From the NCBI RefSeq assembly GCF_000275845.1, contig NW_006766938.1:1-64000 (forward strand): a stretch of DNA of 64,000 bases. Reading direction: 5' to 3'. Source of the stretch: Dichomitus squalens LYAD-421 SS1. Taxonomy: Eukaryota; Basidiomycota; Agaricomycetes; Polyporales; Polyporaceae. A model generated the notes under the pieces. It saw nothing but the letters and a program-made list of their open reading frames with translations, did not search any database and was not told the origin of the DNA. The translations under genes and the position numbers were made by a program. Positions 34,806-45,610 of the stretch are shown one piece after another (within the stretch, counting starts at the first letter, position 1; the number at the start of each line of letters is the position of its first letter).

Positions 34806-35847
34806 ATGTCGTTCGAGGGTACAAGACTATCTAAACGTGCACGGCCGGACGATGACAGCGGAGGGACGCGATCGCTGGAAGATGTGGTGCAAGACAAGGA
34901 GTTCTGGCTCGAGGACGGAAACATCGTATTGATCGCTGGCAAGACTGCGTTCAAGATTTACCGAGGCCTCCTCGCGGCCCAGTCACTTGTCTTCTCCGAC
35001 ATGCTAGCTACTGCTCGTCCTGATGCAGAGCAGCTCTAAGATGGCTGTCCTGTGGTCCGTTTGTCCGACTCGCCTTTGGATCTAAGATATCTATCGCGTG
35101 TCCTGATACCCAAGACGAGCATCTCGTGAGTCTTACTATCCTCCGAGCACGTATGGAGTGCCGTTGATGTACCCATCTCCCAGCATATACTTGTCGCACG
35201 ACGAGAATTGCTACACATTCGAACAGCTCTTCGCCTTGACACGCCTTGGGCACAAGTATCAGATGGATGTCGTCGAACGCCAAGCTGTTTCCTGCTTGAA
35301 GCTGCTCTTTACCGACGATTTCGAGCAGTGGAAAGATGGCAATGCTCCTTTCGAAACGAATTACGCACATGGAATCGGCGTTGTCCAGCTCGCGAGGCTA
35401 GCCAACAATCCTGGCATGTTGCCTGTGGCGCTGTATCTTTGTTCCTTAGATGCAAGTGTTCTCGCCCACGGTTGGACCCGCGCAGACGGAACGGTCGAAC
35501 GTCTCGAACGGTGCATCGATGGTTACGGAATACTCCGAGAAGAAACCAGCACCGTTCTCGCTCGGATCTTCCAGTTCGCCAGTAGCTGGGAATGCACTGC
35601 CCCTAACTCCTGTGAAGTATGCCTGGCGGAATTCCATGCGCTGGCGAGCGCTTCTTCGGAGCGACACACCCTCTTGCATTCCTGGGAGGACATGTATGAC
35701 GAGTGGACGGAGTCAAGCCATGTCACGCTCTGCACCGCATGCATGGAGGCTCTGTGTGAGCGGGAGAAAGAGCAGCGCTGCGCCATTTGGCGTAGGCTTC
35801 CTAAGATCTACGGCTTACCAGTTCCGGATGGCTGGGAAACAGCATAG
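34806..35847 (+). pseudogene. BTB/POZ-domain gene with one in-frame stop
   Basis: Exons 34806-35125 and 35184-35847 join in phase across a 58-nt intron (GTGAGT..CCCAG), giving 328 codons. The BTB core reads EFWLEDGNIVLIAGKTAFKI, GLLAAQSLVFSDML, then DGCPVVRLSDSPLDLRYL. Later come YTFEQLFALTRLGHKYQMD, FTDDFEQWK, VVQLARLANNPGMLPVAL, and a C-terminal zinc-finger-like set of Cys/His (CEVCLAEFH, LCTACMEALC). Codon 78 (35037-35039) is TAA, between DAEQL and DGCPVV in the middle of the BTB fold. Everything else is intact. It is a very recent pseudogene, a polymorphic allele, a read-through case or a base-call error. Related broken genes lie at 4.5 and 9.4-10.5 kb. Confidence 0.7.
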
Positions 35848-36505
35848 ACGACGTGAGTACCCAGTCTCCTACACTGCTCGCGTTCGCTGATAGATCGACC
35901 CGGGAAGCGACGGATCCCGCAAACCTATAGTGTGCACTTGGTTATGCAGCTGACCGTATTGTCTTTTCCGGTCCGTCCTCGATGTTTGGTGTTTTCTGTG
36001 CGCGACCACAGCGGCTCGTGTGGTAGTCGAGGCTATATATGAGCTACCAACGCTTGGTTAGCAGGGAGTACAGTCACAGCGCAAAGAAGTAACCGGTCGA
36101 ACAGGTGAGCATTCGACATACCGCCTCGTGTCAATTCATCGCTGGCTTGTGCTCGTGGTTGGACACTGGCACGTCTGTCAGACCCAGGCAATATCATTTT
36201 CAATACCGATCGCCCTCCACGATATATACACGAGCGCCTCCAGACAGCGCGAACGGCAACCCAGGTCATGCGCGTCTTCTGGCTGTCTTTTATGGGGGTT
36301 TGAGTAATATCTGATCCGCTTTGGCGAAGACCAGCACAGGCGAGCTCCCCCTGCCTCCTACCATTTGTATCCGCAACCGGACACCGCCTACACCAACTCT
36401 GAGCAGGCCTGCCCGAAGAATCGATCGTTCCGGTGAACCACGCTCAATTCTGGGCTTCCATAGGTTTGATTGGAAGTCTGCAAGACGGCCGCTTTCAAAA
36501 GGTTC
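35848..36505. other. Intergenic, nothing recognised
   Basis: Short frames only. It separates the BTB gene from the MSH6-derived fragment and may contain the junction of the mosaic duplication. Confidence 0.4.
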
Positions 36506-36509
36506 AGAG

Positions 36510-36832
36510 TTCGGCTCCCACCACTAAGTCCAATGCAAACGCAGACAAAATGAAGCAGAAATCTCTCATGTCTTTCTTCGGAGAGAGAGATCACGCAGAC
36601 ACCAAAGCACGGTGCCGCCTGCCGCCAACAAAACCAAAGCCAAGGCCTGCGATGACAGAAACCCCGGCTACCAGGACGAAGCCCCGCGACAAAGAGAATC
36701 TTCCCTCGTCGCCACTGTCTACGAAATAGGTGTATACACCCATGACTCAGGGCAGCTCCGATAGTTGTCTGGCATCGTCAGCGGGACGTATACTCGGACC
36801 TCCAAGGCCGGGAGCAGTTTACACGGGGTTCC
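36510..36832 (+). pseudogene. Truncated copy of MSH6 exon 1
   Basis: This aligns with 13345-13665 of MSH6. The translated start reads TKSNANADKMKQKSLMSFFG, identical to MSH6 residues 5-24 and including the PCNA-binding box. It then diverges and stops at TAG where MSH6 has a Glu codon (STK then stop). The MSH6 start codon is not preserved, and no splice site or later exon follows. Just after it the sequence switches to the copied kinase 3' flank. Confidence 0.85.
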
Positions 36833-36839
36833 TATAAAG

Positions 36840-37140
36840 TAGTGAATTTAGCGATCGTGATTACCAAACCGAGGTCTGAATCCCGCATTCCTGCTCATCT
36901 TTCGCTGCCCACGGCAAAGGACGGCGGCAACAGGATGTTGATACGGATGCTAAAGACTGTCGTCTCCGCTTGTCGCTTCAGCTCTAGGCTCTACACGAAT
37001 CGATATCGATTCGCACGAAGGATGTCTGTGGAACGCTTCAATGCGGAGTCTCACCTACCATGTTCCTCCGTGCAGCACTATGAAGGACAACCAAACACAC
37101 TCATGCGATATTGACATACACCGTGATCTATTGCACAATT
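36840..37140. repeat. Copy of the kinase 3' flank
   Basis: Aligns with 26970-27241, same orientation. It sits directly between the MSH6 fragment and the CFA20 copy, and lacks the 27.24-27.93 kb sequence that separates these parts in the other location. Confidence 0.65.
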
Positions 37141-37244
37141 TGTCGGCGAGTAGGCTACATCCCTTCGTCAGCGGAACAGACCCTCGACAAACCCTTCCGT
37201 ACTTGCCCCAGTCGGATGCTATCCGGAAATACTATCAAGCTGCA

Positions 37245-38292
37245 CTACGCATTGTCCGCGGCGTATAGCTGAAACTCCCACGGGAGGCGCTGCTGCGGGC
37301 CGCCTTCGTTGAACCAGATCCTGCGCAGACGACAGGTCGCGTATACCTTCACGTATGAGACATGTGACAAAGTTCCGCTGGGCACCTGTGTCCTCCCTCC
37401 GTTGTGGTTGTTAGCAGGAGAGAACGGAGATGATGGCTCCTCGTCATCCTCATCCGCGCGAGCGAGGGCACCAGACGAGAAATGGGGGAGGAGAGATGGC
37501 AAGTTCAGTGAAATCGTGGTCCATGATGTCAGGGGACGTGAAGAGGACGGTGGGAACGAAAGCGGGAGCAGGAGGAGGGGCAGAACCCCTAGCTTTAGCT
37601 TCGGTTGTTTCTGTGCAACCAGAGTGGAACAAGTCAGTGAACGAACAAGGAGCAGACAGAGGTGCTAACCAGAAGCCCGCCAATCCTGTCGAATCACGGC
37701 TTGCAGTACTTTACCAGTCATTCCCACAACACAGACAGCGACAAAGGTGCCATGACACTCAGTCGGATGACAGAATGAATTCATATCGAAACACGGTGTC
37801 TCTCCAGTAGCCAAGGACGTAATATGATTGAGGGGAAGAACGTCGCACCTGGAACGTAGAGCACCGCACGACTCCTTCTCGACCAGATCGATCCACCACC
37901 CCGACCTCAAATGCCCACTCTCTACCCATGTTCCGAACCTGCAAGTGCATCCAAGCATGCTTCAGGCCCAGATGCGCCCTGCTGCCCGCTTTCCCCGGCG
38001 CGGCCGGCGGACATCGTATGTATGTCGTACGCAGCGTTGGGGATTGTAAGTGCAAGACGGTTTGGTCAAGGGTGTAGTTTGGTGGTTGGGCTGTATCGTC
38101 CTCTAAGGCTGTCGCCGTGATTAGAGTCTGAGGCGGCGGAGGGACAGGCTGGGAGGTCGCATCATTCAGCAGGCAAATGACTGAGTCGGCAGGGAGGGTG
38201 CTGTCCGTGTGAGTTTGGAAAAGACCGAGAGGGTCGCTCCCGGTGGATGAGAACAAAGAGACGAGGCTGGGCTGGACAGACGATGAGAACAT
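37245..38292 (-). CDS. CFA20 (CFAP20/DUF667)-domain protein, copy B
   Basis: Exons 37849-38292 and 37245-37610 give 269 residues with the same splice sites as copy A (28.0-29.1 kb). Compared with copy A there is a 9-nt deletion (one APA-like repeat unit) before LGLKHAWMHLQVRNMGREWA and a 3-nt insertion adding a Ser in EEPSSPFSP. Both indels keep the frame, and the remaining differences are scattered substitutions. No stop or broken splice site was seen, so the copy looks functional. The shared block covers about 37146-38338 here and 27930-29125 there, including the intron and some 3' flank, and ends close to the start codon, so copy B may lack most of the original promoter. Confidence 0.8.
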
Positions 38293-38339
38293 GGTGGACG
38301 TCGTGGACAGAGACAAGCAACGCGCGTCGACAGCAGTCA

Positions 38340-39842
38340 CTGAACTCGACTCTTACCTCCACATCGAGGCCACCAGTGAACGTTGTGAGCCCTTGGCTTC
38401 TTAGCTGCCTCATTCGCTCACGACTACATGAACCGACGCTGAGTCTAGTCTGTTCTGGCTGACAACGAGCTATGTCTCTAGGTGCCACACTATGACTGGG
38501 GATCTCATTCTAGTGGTTTCGTGTCCTCGGCTTGATCATCCACCGGAATCATGTACAATACGTGTACACATCGTCAGATGGAGATACATATGGGTCAAGG
38601 AAAAGATCTTGTGTTACCTCGTGCTGCACATGGTTACGCCCGCATATTATCCAGATATCCTGGACAGAAAGGGTAAGGCTTTCGCGTCCACTCTCATTGC
38701 ATAGCTGACCCTTTCCATGTTCTAGGCTGCTTCTTGGCCCACATCGCAGAATGGGCGGATCTCAATCGTTAAGCTCGTTAAGCTGGACGAGCGTACTTTT
38801 GTGTACTTACGTGTGCGAGCTCGCTTCCCAGTTCCAGCGGCCGTCTAGTGCCCGCTTCCTATAGTACGCCAGAGGCCCGAGGCCCTAGCCGTCCTGCTCC
38901 TGATGCCCCCTTGTTCTCTCTCTCTATAACGCAGGTATTCAAGCGTATTGATTAGCGAGCGAGAGGACTTCGTCGTCTCCCGAGGCTGGTGGTGCCACGC
39001 GCTCCCAGGGTCCGGCGCTATCAGCTGCTGGCCTTTTGTTCTCCTTTCCACGGAACCTTTCGGGCTGGGCATGTCACATCCATCCTCCGCTATCTATCTA
39101 TCATTGTCGGATCGCAGCTTGACAATGGACAGAGTCCGGCAGCAACAAAGGACTTGTGAGACCTACTGGGTACCTCGATTCGTCGACAGTGAGCCCGACG
39201 CAACGTGCCATGTTGCATCACCGCAATCACACAGGTTACTCGCCCGGAGGCAGGTAGGCGACTATCTGTAGACGCTTTCCGCACGCTTTGACTTCGCCAC
39301 GTTGCCTTCTAGTCGGAAATTAGCCCGTCCTCTGCTTTCGTGACACTGCCGCTTTGCCACGCGGCGTGTGGCCCATCCAGTTATGACATATGACTCTGCC
39401 TGGCTGTGGCACGGAGGCACAAAGCGGGTGCGGCGCACCCGCATATAAGCCTTCGTGGGCTAGTGGACCCTCCTAGGAAGTCATCCCAGACCAAATCCCT
39501 GCCTCTGCACGCCACTGCGTACCAACTGGTCGACATCTTGCGAGGCCTTCATACCACAATGATCATCTCCCGAAGCAGGACTCAAGCTAATCAAGCTTCG
39601 AGCAGTCTGCGAAGCTCTGCCCGACACCCCCAATATGACCGCCACCGCTCTCGTACACGTCGCCGATGTATGTTACCTATTGAACTAGCCGTCAGCAATA
39701 CGAAAGATGACCCCGATTGTTGTCTGCAGTCACCGAATACATCAGAAGTGGAGCGAGAGCACTATTTGATGCCTTGAACACCCTCTCTGTGGCGTTCGCA
39801 TCGTGAGCCACTCCGTCATAGCCTTCTATTGTTACATTTCTG
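38340..39842. other. Intergenic; possible 5' exons of the next gene
   Basis: No firm gene. Around 39630-39775 there is coding-like sequence (M-T-A-T-A-L-V-H-V-A-D before a GTATGT donor, and after a CTGCAG a segment T-E-Y-I-R-S-G-A-R-A-L-F-D-A-L-N-T-L-S) that could be part of a small or decayed gene. The two pieces do not join in phase. Confidence 0.35.
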
Positions 39843-41532
39843 ATGGCTTTCTACGTCAGCATCGACAGCGGGATCAGTTCCCCCAGCGTGAGTCCTGCGA
39901 TCAGATTCGTTCGGGAGCCCACTCCAGAAGGCGAGTTCTTCGACGTCGTCGAGGAGACGGGCGACGCTGGCTGTAACCAAGTCAATGGGGACACTGCCAA
40001 CGATCCCGACGCGGAGCTCCAGAGTGAGCATCCTTTCTCTTGTCTTAGGACCAGCGATTCTAATTGTCTTCGTGCACTAGTCCAGCACCCCCAGCCTCTG
40101 GTCGCCTTGGGATCACAGCCACAGCCGCCGCCGACGGCGTCTGGCTCAAACGCCGCAGATGACAACAACGTTGTTGTGAACGGACTTGCGCTCGTACCCC
40201 TCCCAATTGCAAGACGCACTATCCGCAGGAGAGACGGAAGGGTTGTTACCCCACATCCACCATGGCAAATACCTCCGATGATCACCGTGAGTCGTTCCTT
40301 AGGCGATGCTCCCAACATGCGCCCCACCTCGCAGCGACGGCGTGTCCCGATACGACGTGAAGGGGCCTTTCATGAACGCTGGATGCCGATTGATTCGCCC
40401 GAGCGACGGCTAGTTGCGGGTCGAGACCCTTCCACGCTCTACGAGAATCGTACGTAACCGATCGTCAAGGCGTGTTGCGTACGTTCACTTACACCCCTCT
40501 TTCACAGTCGTTTGGGATGTACAGTGGGGCCCCATCCCCAGGCTCACCGATATCGCCGAAGACAGCAACGTCCGGCCTACCACCCAACAAGTATTAGATT
40601 ACCTGAATCAACGATTCAGGTTTAATCGTCGTGCATACAATACCGCACTCGATGTCCTCTTCCCTCCGGAGGGCAGAGAAAGCCGGGATCCCGAGCTGAT
40701 AGGTCGAGAACCCGCGTTCCAACGGGTGGCGCCCACAGCGCTCTGGCGCCAAGATTCAGATTGGGAAGGCGGCATCGTCCCCGTCGACCGCGAATGGGGC
40801 CCGTCTCAAGCAGACGACGCCGCGGATCCAGAAGCGGAGCCGTATGAACCGGACGAATACGAGGAGGACAACATGTCCGAATTCACCGACGAGGAGCTCT
40901 TAGCCATCTCCAGACACGTCACTGCGTGCCTCGCAGCGAGGCAAGGAGCCGTGCCCATCTCCGCCCAGCCTTCTGCCTCGTTGTACGCATCATCCTCCTC
41001 CTCGAGCCAGTTTACCTCGACATCGCTTCTGGGACCTTCTTCGATCACCCCTTCACCCTCTTCTCCGAGACGCAAGCGCTCGACCAGGGAGCACGGTGAC
41101 TCCAGACTATCACGGAAGTTGTCCACTTCCATCGGCAGACCCTCCACGCGCAGACGGCTCACATCGAGCTCGAATTCTCGTGCGAAAGCCTCCGCGCTGC
41201 GTCTCGACAAGCGCAGCAAATCGCTGAAGTGGCTACGGGCGAAGACACGTCAGAACCTGAAGAAAGCTGCGCCCGCCGGTTTGCACGAGCTTTCCGACGA
41301 TGCCTCCCTCGCCGGCCCCTCATCTCTGCATACGCTTGCGCATGCCCGTCGTCGGACACGTGCTTCAAGCTCAAGCGCCTCCCCTACGCGCACGTTTGGC
41401 GCAGAAAGTGCGTCCTCTCGACAGCTCCGTCCCCGGCCGAAGCGGTCACGCGATGAGGATGAAGACCGGGACGAAACCTCATCCAACCGCGACGACACCT
41501 CGCGTCGGAGCAAGAGATCGCGTAGGAACTGA
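39843..41532 (+). CDS. Hypothetical protein with basic Ser/Arg-rich tail
   Basis: The model has a firm intron 40450-40507 (GTACGT..TTCACAG) joining 39843-40449 to 40508-41532. Two further candidate introns (40024-40080, 57 nt; 40287-40334, 48 nt) are stop-free multiples of three, so the protein is 508-543 residues depending on splicing. The N-terminus is acidic, the middle Arg-rich (ARRTIRRRDGRVV), then VWDVQWGPIPRL and a compact stretch with LDYLNQRFRFNRRAYNTALD. After an acidic patch (DEYEEDN) a DEELLAISRHVTACLAAR helix follows. The last third is Ser-rich and basic with KRSRDEDEDRD and RRSKRSRRN, a probable nuclear signal. I do not recognise the family. Nuclear location is inferred from the basic tail only. 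Confidence 0.6.
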
Positions 41533-42460
41533 TGGTTCTGTGCGAGCCCTCTGTCTCTGTTCTAAACTCTTTGTTCGCCCTCGGCCGGTACTGTACAACA
41601 TCTGGTACCCGTTTTCGTTAGACGGCGCGTTTCCATCTTCGAACTCTAAATCTGCGATGATGTAGTCTTAGTTTAATCGTGTGATATTCTGTGACGTGTA
41701 CGCTTTGTATCATCTCGATAATTTGCCCGTCTCTGTGTAGGCAATGATGATTGATAACTCTCAGCACTAGGTCTGCAGACGAACCCAACTTTTGCAGACA
41801 ATGTGATCGTTCATTGATCTGCATTCTCACAACGGATGAACTACAAGTACAGATCACTTTGCACAATACAGTTCCTTCGGGAATACTACAGGGCAGGGCC
41901 AAAGTGCGGTGAGGGTGCAGGTATCTCTGGGCGCAAAGAGACACGGCCGTCAGTTTCTACGTTGTTCTCTTTTAATCTTTGATGTTGGGAACGCGAACTA
42001 AGATGATATGTAGTCAACGTTTCAAGCGTCATAAGAGTGCCCAGAAAGTCAATGGCCTACCACCTAGGACTCAGACGCGGCGTCTTCCAGCCCCCTGGCA
42101 GTCCATAATGTATGCCACACAAGCGCATGACCTTCAAGTCCTGCGCCGTCCCACTTGTGAAGGCTGTCACCGAAGGTCCTTGTCGCTCTGTCATACGGCT
42201 AAGATGCACATGAGTATCCTATATCCGGTGCCAAATGGGGGTGCCTGAGCACGGACCGTAGCATGGGCGATATGCAGGGAGCCGCCTTCGCTCCCAGTAT
42301 GATCGCGGGCAGCAATCAGATGTCCACATCGAGAGCAATAGACATCGTGGTGAACATTCTTGGGAATGTTCCCCTCCTTCAGCGATTCGACGATGAACTC
42401 AGGTGAGTGAACACCGCGCGTCAATGCCGTGTAAACCCTATGAAGCCATGTCCGTATCAA
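41533..42460. other. Intergenic, nothing firm
   Basis: A minus-strand frame of 89 codons at 42191-42460 contains a CSRCG motif and could be a relic related to the small secreted gene at 44.2-44.7 kb (which has CSHCG), but the similarity is too weak to call a gene. Confidence 0.3.
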
Positions 42461-42461
42461 T

Positions 42462-42546
42462 CTACTGCGCCTTGCATAAGTCCGTGAACGTGCGGATTTT
42501 GTTCTCTCCGGCGTCTACACTACCCGACCTGCCTAAACAGGCCATA
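42462..42546 (+). pseudogene. 3' fragment of the small secreted protein gene
   Basis: This matches, in inverted orientation, the last intron and last exon of the gene at 44249-44686 (shared TACTGCGCCTTGCATAAG, then GACCTGCCTAAACAGG). The intron acceptor CTCTCAG is CTCTCCG here, so it cannot splice normally. The rest of the gene is not seen upstream. Confidence 0.6.
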
Positions 42547-42953
42547 TCAGCCTACAGGACTACTCCATGACAGGGCGTCACGGCCTCACTGAAGGGGCGT
42601 TGGTTGACCACACGCGTACCCAGGTAGATGAGGTATGGATATGGGTGCCCGGGTACTTTCATGTCTGTATTTCAGCCCCTTTTGGTCCTCCCTGGAGATC
42701 CTGTACCCTGATTTGAACGGGAGGTACCATAGTCAAGGTGCAGTTGACATGCCTGAGTCAGTGCAGAGGCTTCGACATGCCTTGTGACACATCCTCGACG
42801 TATCTCATCAACGATATGCACATACGGCACTAGGAGCAACTCGAATCTGACCGCACACAATGTCGCAAGTCATGTATTAATTGGAAAGGGCCCAATTCAC
42901 TTCTCATGCAGTGACTATGCTGTCCCTCATGCAAGCTATCTCCGCGGTAGAGA

Positions 42954-44081
42954 CTACAACGAGGTCTGCAGACCCGAGGGTTATTCGCCCTTGCAGGTAC
43001 GCAGACCTCCCTCTCCCCTAACCCACGTGATGATATGATCATACCTGATACCGATAGCCTCCCGCTTCCTCCCGCCTACTCTCCTCCCGCCTCCCCTCTT
43101 TTCCCGCCAGTTCCGACCGACCCCGACCCGCCATCGCCCGCTTTGCTTCTCGCCTTACCCGCCGTGCGCCCTCCCATTTCCTGCCTCCCGCCTTTTCTGG
43201 CCGTCCTCTCCGCTCCCACCTGTCCCGCCCTTTCCCGCGGTGCCGACCGTTGCCAGAGCGCAGGCTTCGTCGTTTTGAAGGTGTTTCGTAGAGTGCTTAT
43301 CTTGATATAGTTTCAGGAACAATCGTCGCGCGCTCCGCGCACATGAAATACGGAGTGGAGAGATTCGGCTTGGCGAGGGATCGATCTAGAACGTGCGGTC
43401 GGGAATATGTGATTTGCAATACGTGATTTGCTTGGCTGTAGTGAAGCTCTTGCCCATGTTGTTGAGTAGTATTGACGTAGCACCCCCCAAAACATACTGA
43501 TTTTGAGGATATGCCATAGAGCCCATAGCCCGATGGCCCTTCGCTAGCTAGTGTACAAAAAACTCCCCCTCCCCAACCTTGCGCTCCTCGCACGACTGAG
43601 CGCATCTTTCTTTGATGCGCTCATGATAACGTTGCTACGGTCGGTCGCCTCCTCGCGATCCCCGTCCCGCCGTCCCCCTCCCGACCCGCATCCCCCCGTC
43701 GTCCCCCTGTCCCGCCATCTGCGCTCCGATCCAAGTGCCGCCGTCCGTGTCCCGATCCGCTTTCCCCGCCCCCTTCCCGCTTCCTAGGTCCCGCCTTGCC
43801 TCCCGCCGTCGGCGCCCGCCTTCATGGTGTTTGGTGTGCCCGTGTACCTGTAAGTGGCCCTGTGTACCCGTAAGTTGCCCTGCACCGGATCTGGAGCCCC
43901 AAAGCTCATATCTTCCGCGCCGGCCCCTCGCCTATCATTTTCTGATGCGCCCATTCCCTTGGTGCCTCCTGTCCAGCGGCCACTGCGGCTCATCAGCCCT
44001 CTTACCCCTCGTCCGCCGGACAAGGGAGGTCTGCGTACCTGCAAGGGCAATTAACCCTCGGGTCTGCAGACCTCGTTGTAG
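42954..44081. mobile_element. 1.1-kb element with 59-bp terminal inverted repeats
   Basis: The left arm 42954-43012 begins CTACAACGAGGTCTGCAGAC; the right arm 44023-44081 is its reverse complement with two mismatches by eye. The 1.0-kb interior is C/T-rich on the plus strand (many CCCGCC, CTCCCG) with no transposase-like frame. No convincing target-site duplication was found. It is probably a non-autonomous DNA transposon. The element lies between a functional secreted-protein gene and an inverted fragment of that gene. Confidence 0.7.
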
Positions 44082-44248
44082 GCTACTCCTCCGCGCACCA
44101 TAAAAACTGGATGACTCTGAGTATGGCCGAGTCTACTGGATTCATTGCATGCTCACCCTTCAAGCTTCAAGTTGGGAATGCCGATGCCAGTCCAGCGAGC
44201 GGACTCAGCGGGGAGCTCTGCCATGCTTGTAACCATGATGTAGCCTGT

Positions 44249-44686
44249 TTAGGCAGGTCGGGTAGGGTAGACGCTGAGAGAAAAAAATCCGCACGTTCAC
44301 GGACTTATGCAAGGCGCAGTAAAGATATGAGGCCAAATGTGCATACCAGTCAATTAACTCGGTCTCCTTGCCGCAGTGAGAACAAGCCTGAGGAGGAGCG
44401 TTCACGTATGTTCCGGCGACATTAGCCTCGTTGAAGTCCGTCTCGAGCAATGCAGTAAGGCGGTCTTTCTCATCCTCGCTGATCGTCCAGGAATAGACGG
44501 GGCGGTCGAGCTCATCGCGGAATGCAGCGAGCTTCACACCGCCAGGTGCGGCACGAGCAGACGACTGTTCAATTATTAGTATTTTAAATATAGGGATGTG
44601 GCGCAGAAGGGGGGGCATACGGTGACCGCGACAGCGAGGACATTGACCAAGACAGCGGCGATTATATAGCTTCGTTTGAAGGACAT
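44249..44686 (-). CDS. Small secreted protein, 102 aa
   Basis: Three exons (44621-44686, 44347-44564, 44249-44273) splice in phase. Residues 1-22 (MSFKRSYIIAAVLVNVLAVA) form a signal peptide, with a likely cleavage near A-V-A-V-T. The mature protein is about 80 residues: VKLAAFRDELDRPVYSWTI, an acidic helix DEKDRLTALLETDFNEA, then ACSHCGKETELIDWC and a short tail. Three cysteines in the mature part leave one unpaired or inter-chain. Exon 1 encodes only the signal peptide and the last exon only nine residues. I do not recognise the family; it fits the loose class of small secreted fungal proteins. The last exon exists as an inverted fragment at 42.5 kb. Confidence 0.6.
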
Positions 44687-44689
44687 GTT

Positions 44690-45610
44690 GGCAGGTGTTG
44701 ATAGGCAGAGCAGCAACGGCCAGAACGGTGTGAGTTACTCGTGCTCTTATACCGTACTTCATACTCCCTTGGAACCTCAACGAATTTGGATGCTTGGCAG
44801 GATGGTGCCAACCTAATCACGTAGTCTCTAGTCAATACTAGATGAGATGGGTCGCGTGTCCCGAAGGTCAAGTACGCGCCCTACAACCAGAGCAAGTGGA
44901 TGCCTCCTTAGTAGCACCTAATGCAAAGGCCGTCGTGAGAGCGTGTAGCGCTTTCCCTGGGCCGGATCGCGCCCGTCTCGAAAGGTATATGTGCCTTCCG
45001 TTTCCCTGCTCGTTCAGCTCGCGATCGAGACCATTGCAGATATGTCAGCGCCACATTCGCGTCGAGATTGCCGAAGGACATCGAATGTAGGATGTCAGCG
45101 TTTGTTGAGAACACGGTCCTGTAAACATTTTTTGCCTAAGTAAGGCCTGTTGAGTTCGACCATATCCCATGTCTGGTAGTCGATACCGCATAGTAGTACT
45201 CGCCAGTGCTCTTTATGACTGTCAATACCGGCACCGGCCACGACCTTTACATGGCTTGCCAGATAGTACTCAGATCATCATGGGGCATGAAGACTAATCG
45301 TGACGTTGTCAGGGAAAAGATGTTTGGGGATAATGCCACGTCGTAGTGCAGGAGATTGACCGTCACGATAGGTGACAGCAGAGGACAGAGGAAAGGCGTC
45401 TTGGTCGGCACGACATCAATTCACACAGCATCGGAACTCCCGATATGGCAGGTATCGTCGTCGGGTGTACGGTCATCCTCCGAAGCATTTGAACCATTAT
45501 CAGTATCCTAGACTGTTGCGTGCCAATAGTGAAAATCTCTCCGGGCCATGAACGTATGCACATCATTCTCAATATTGTCCACCCTTTTCTTGTCTTCGCG
45601 GAAACACATA
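44690..45610. other. Intergenic, nothing recognised
   Basis: Promoter side of the secreted-protein gene and 3' side of the F-box gene. Only short frames without domain character were seen. Confidence 0.4.

Noticed and set aside
40414..41532. A separate 372-codon gene starting at 40414
   Set aside because: Its first codons lie in the other frame of an upstream exon and cross a clear intron (40450-40507); it is the 3' exon of the gene starting at 39843.
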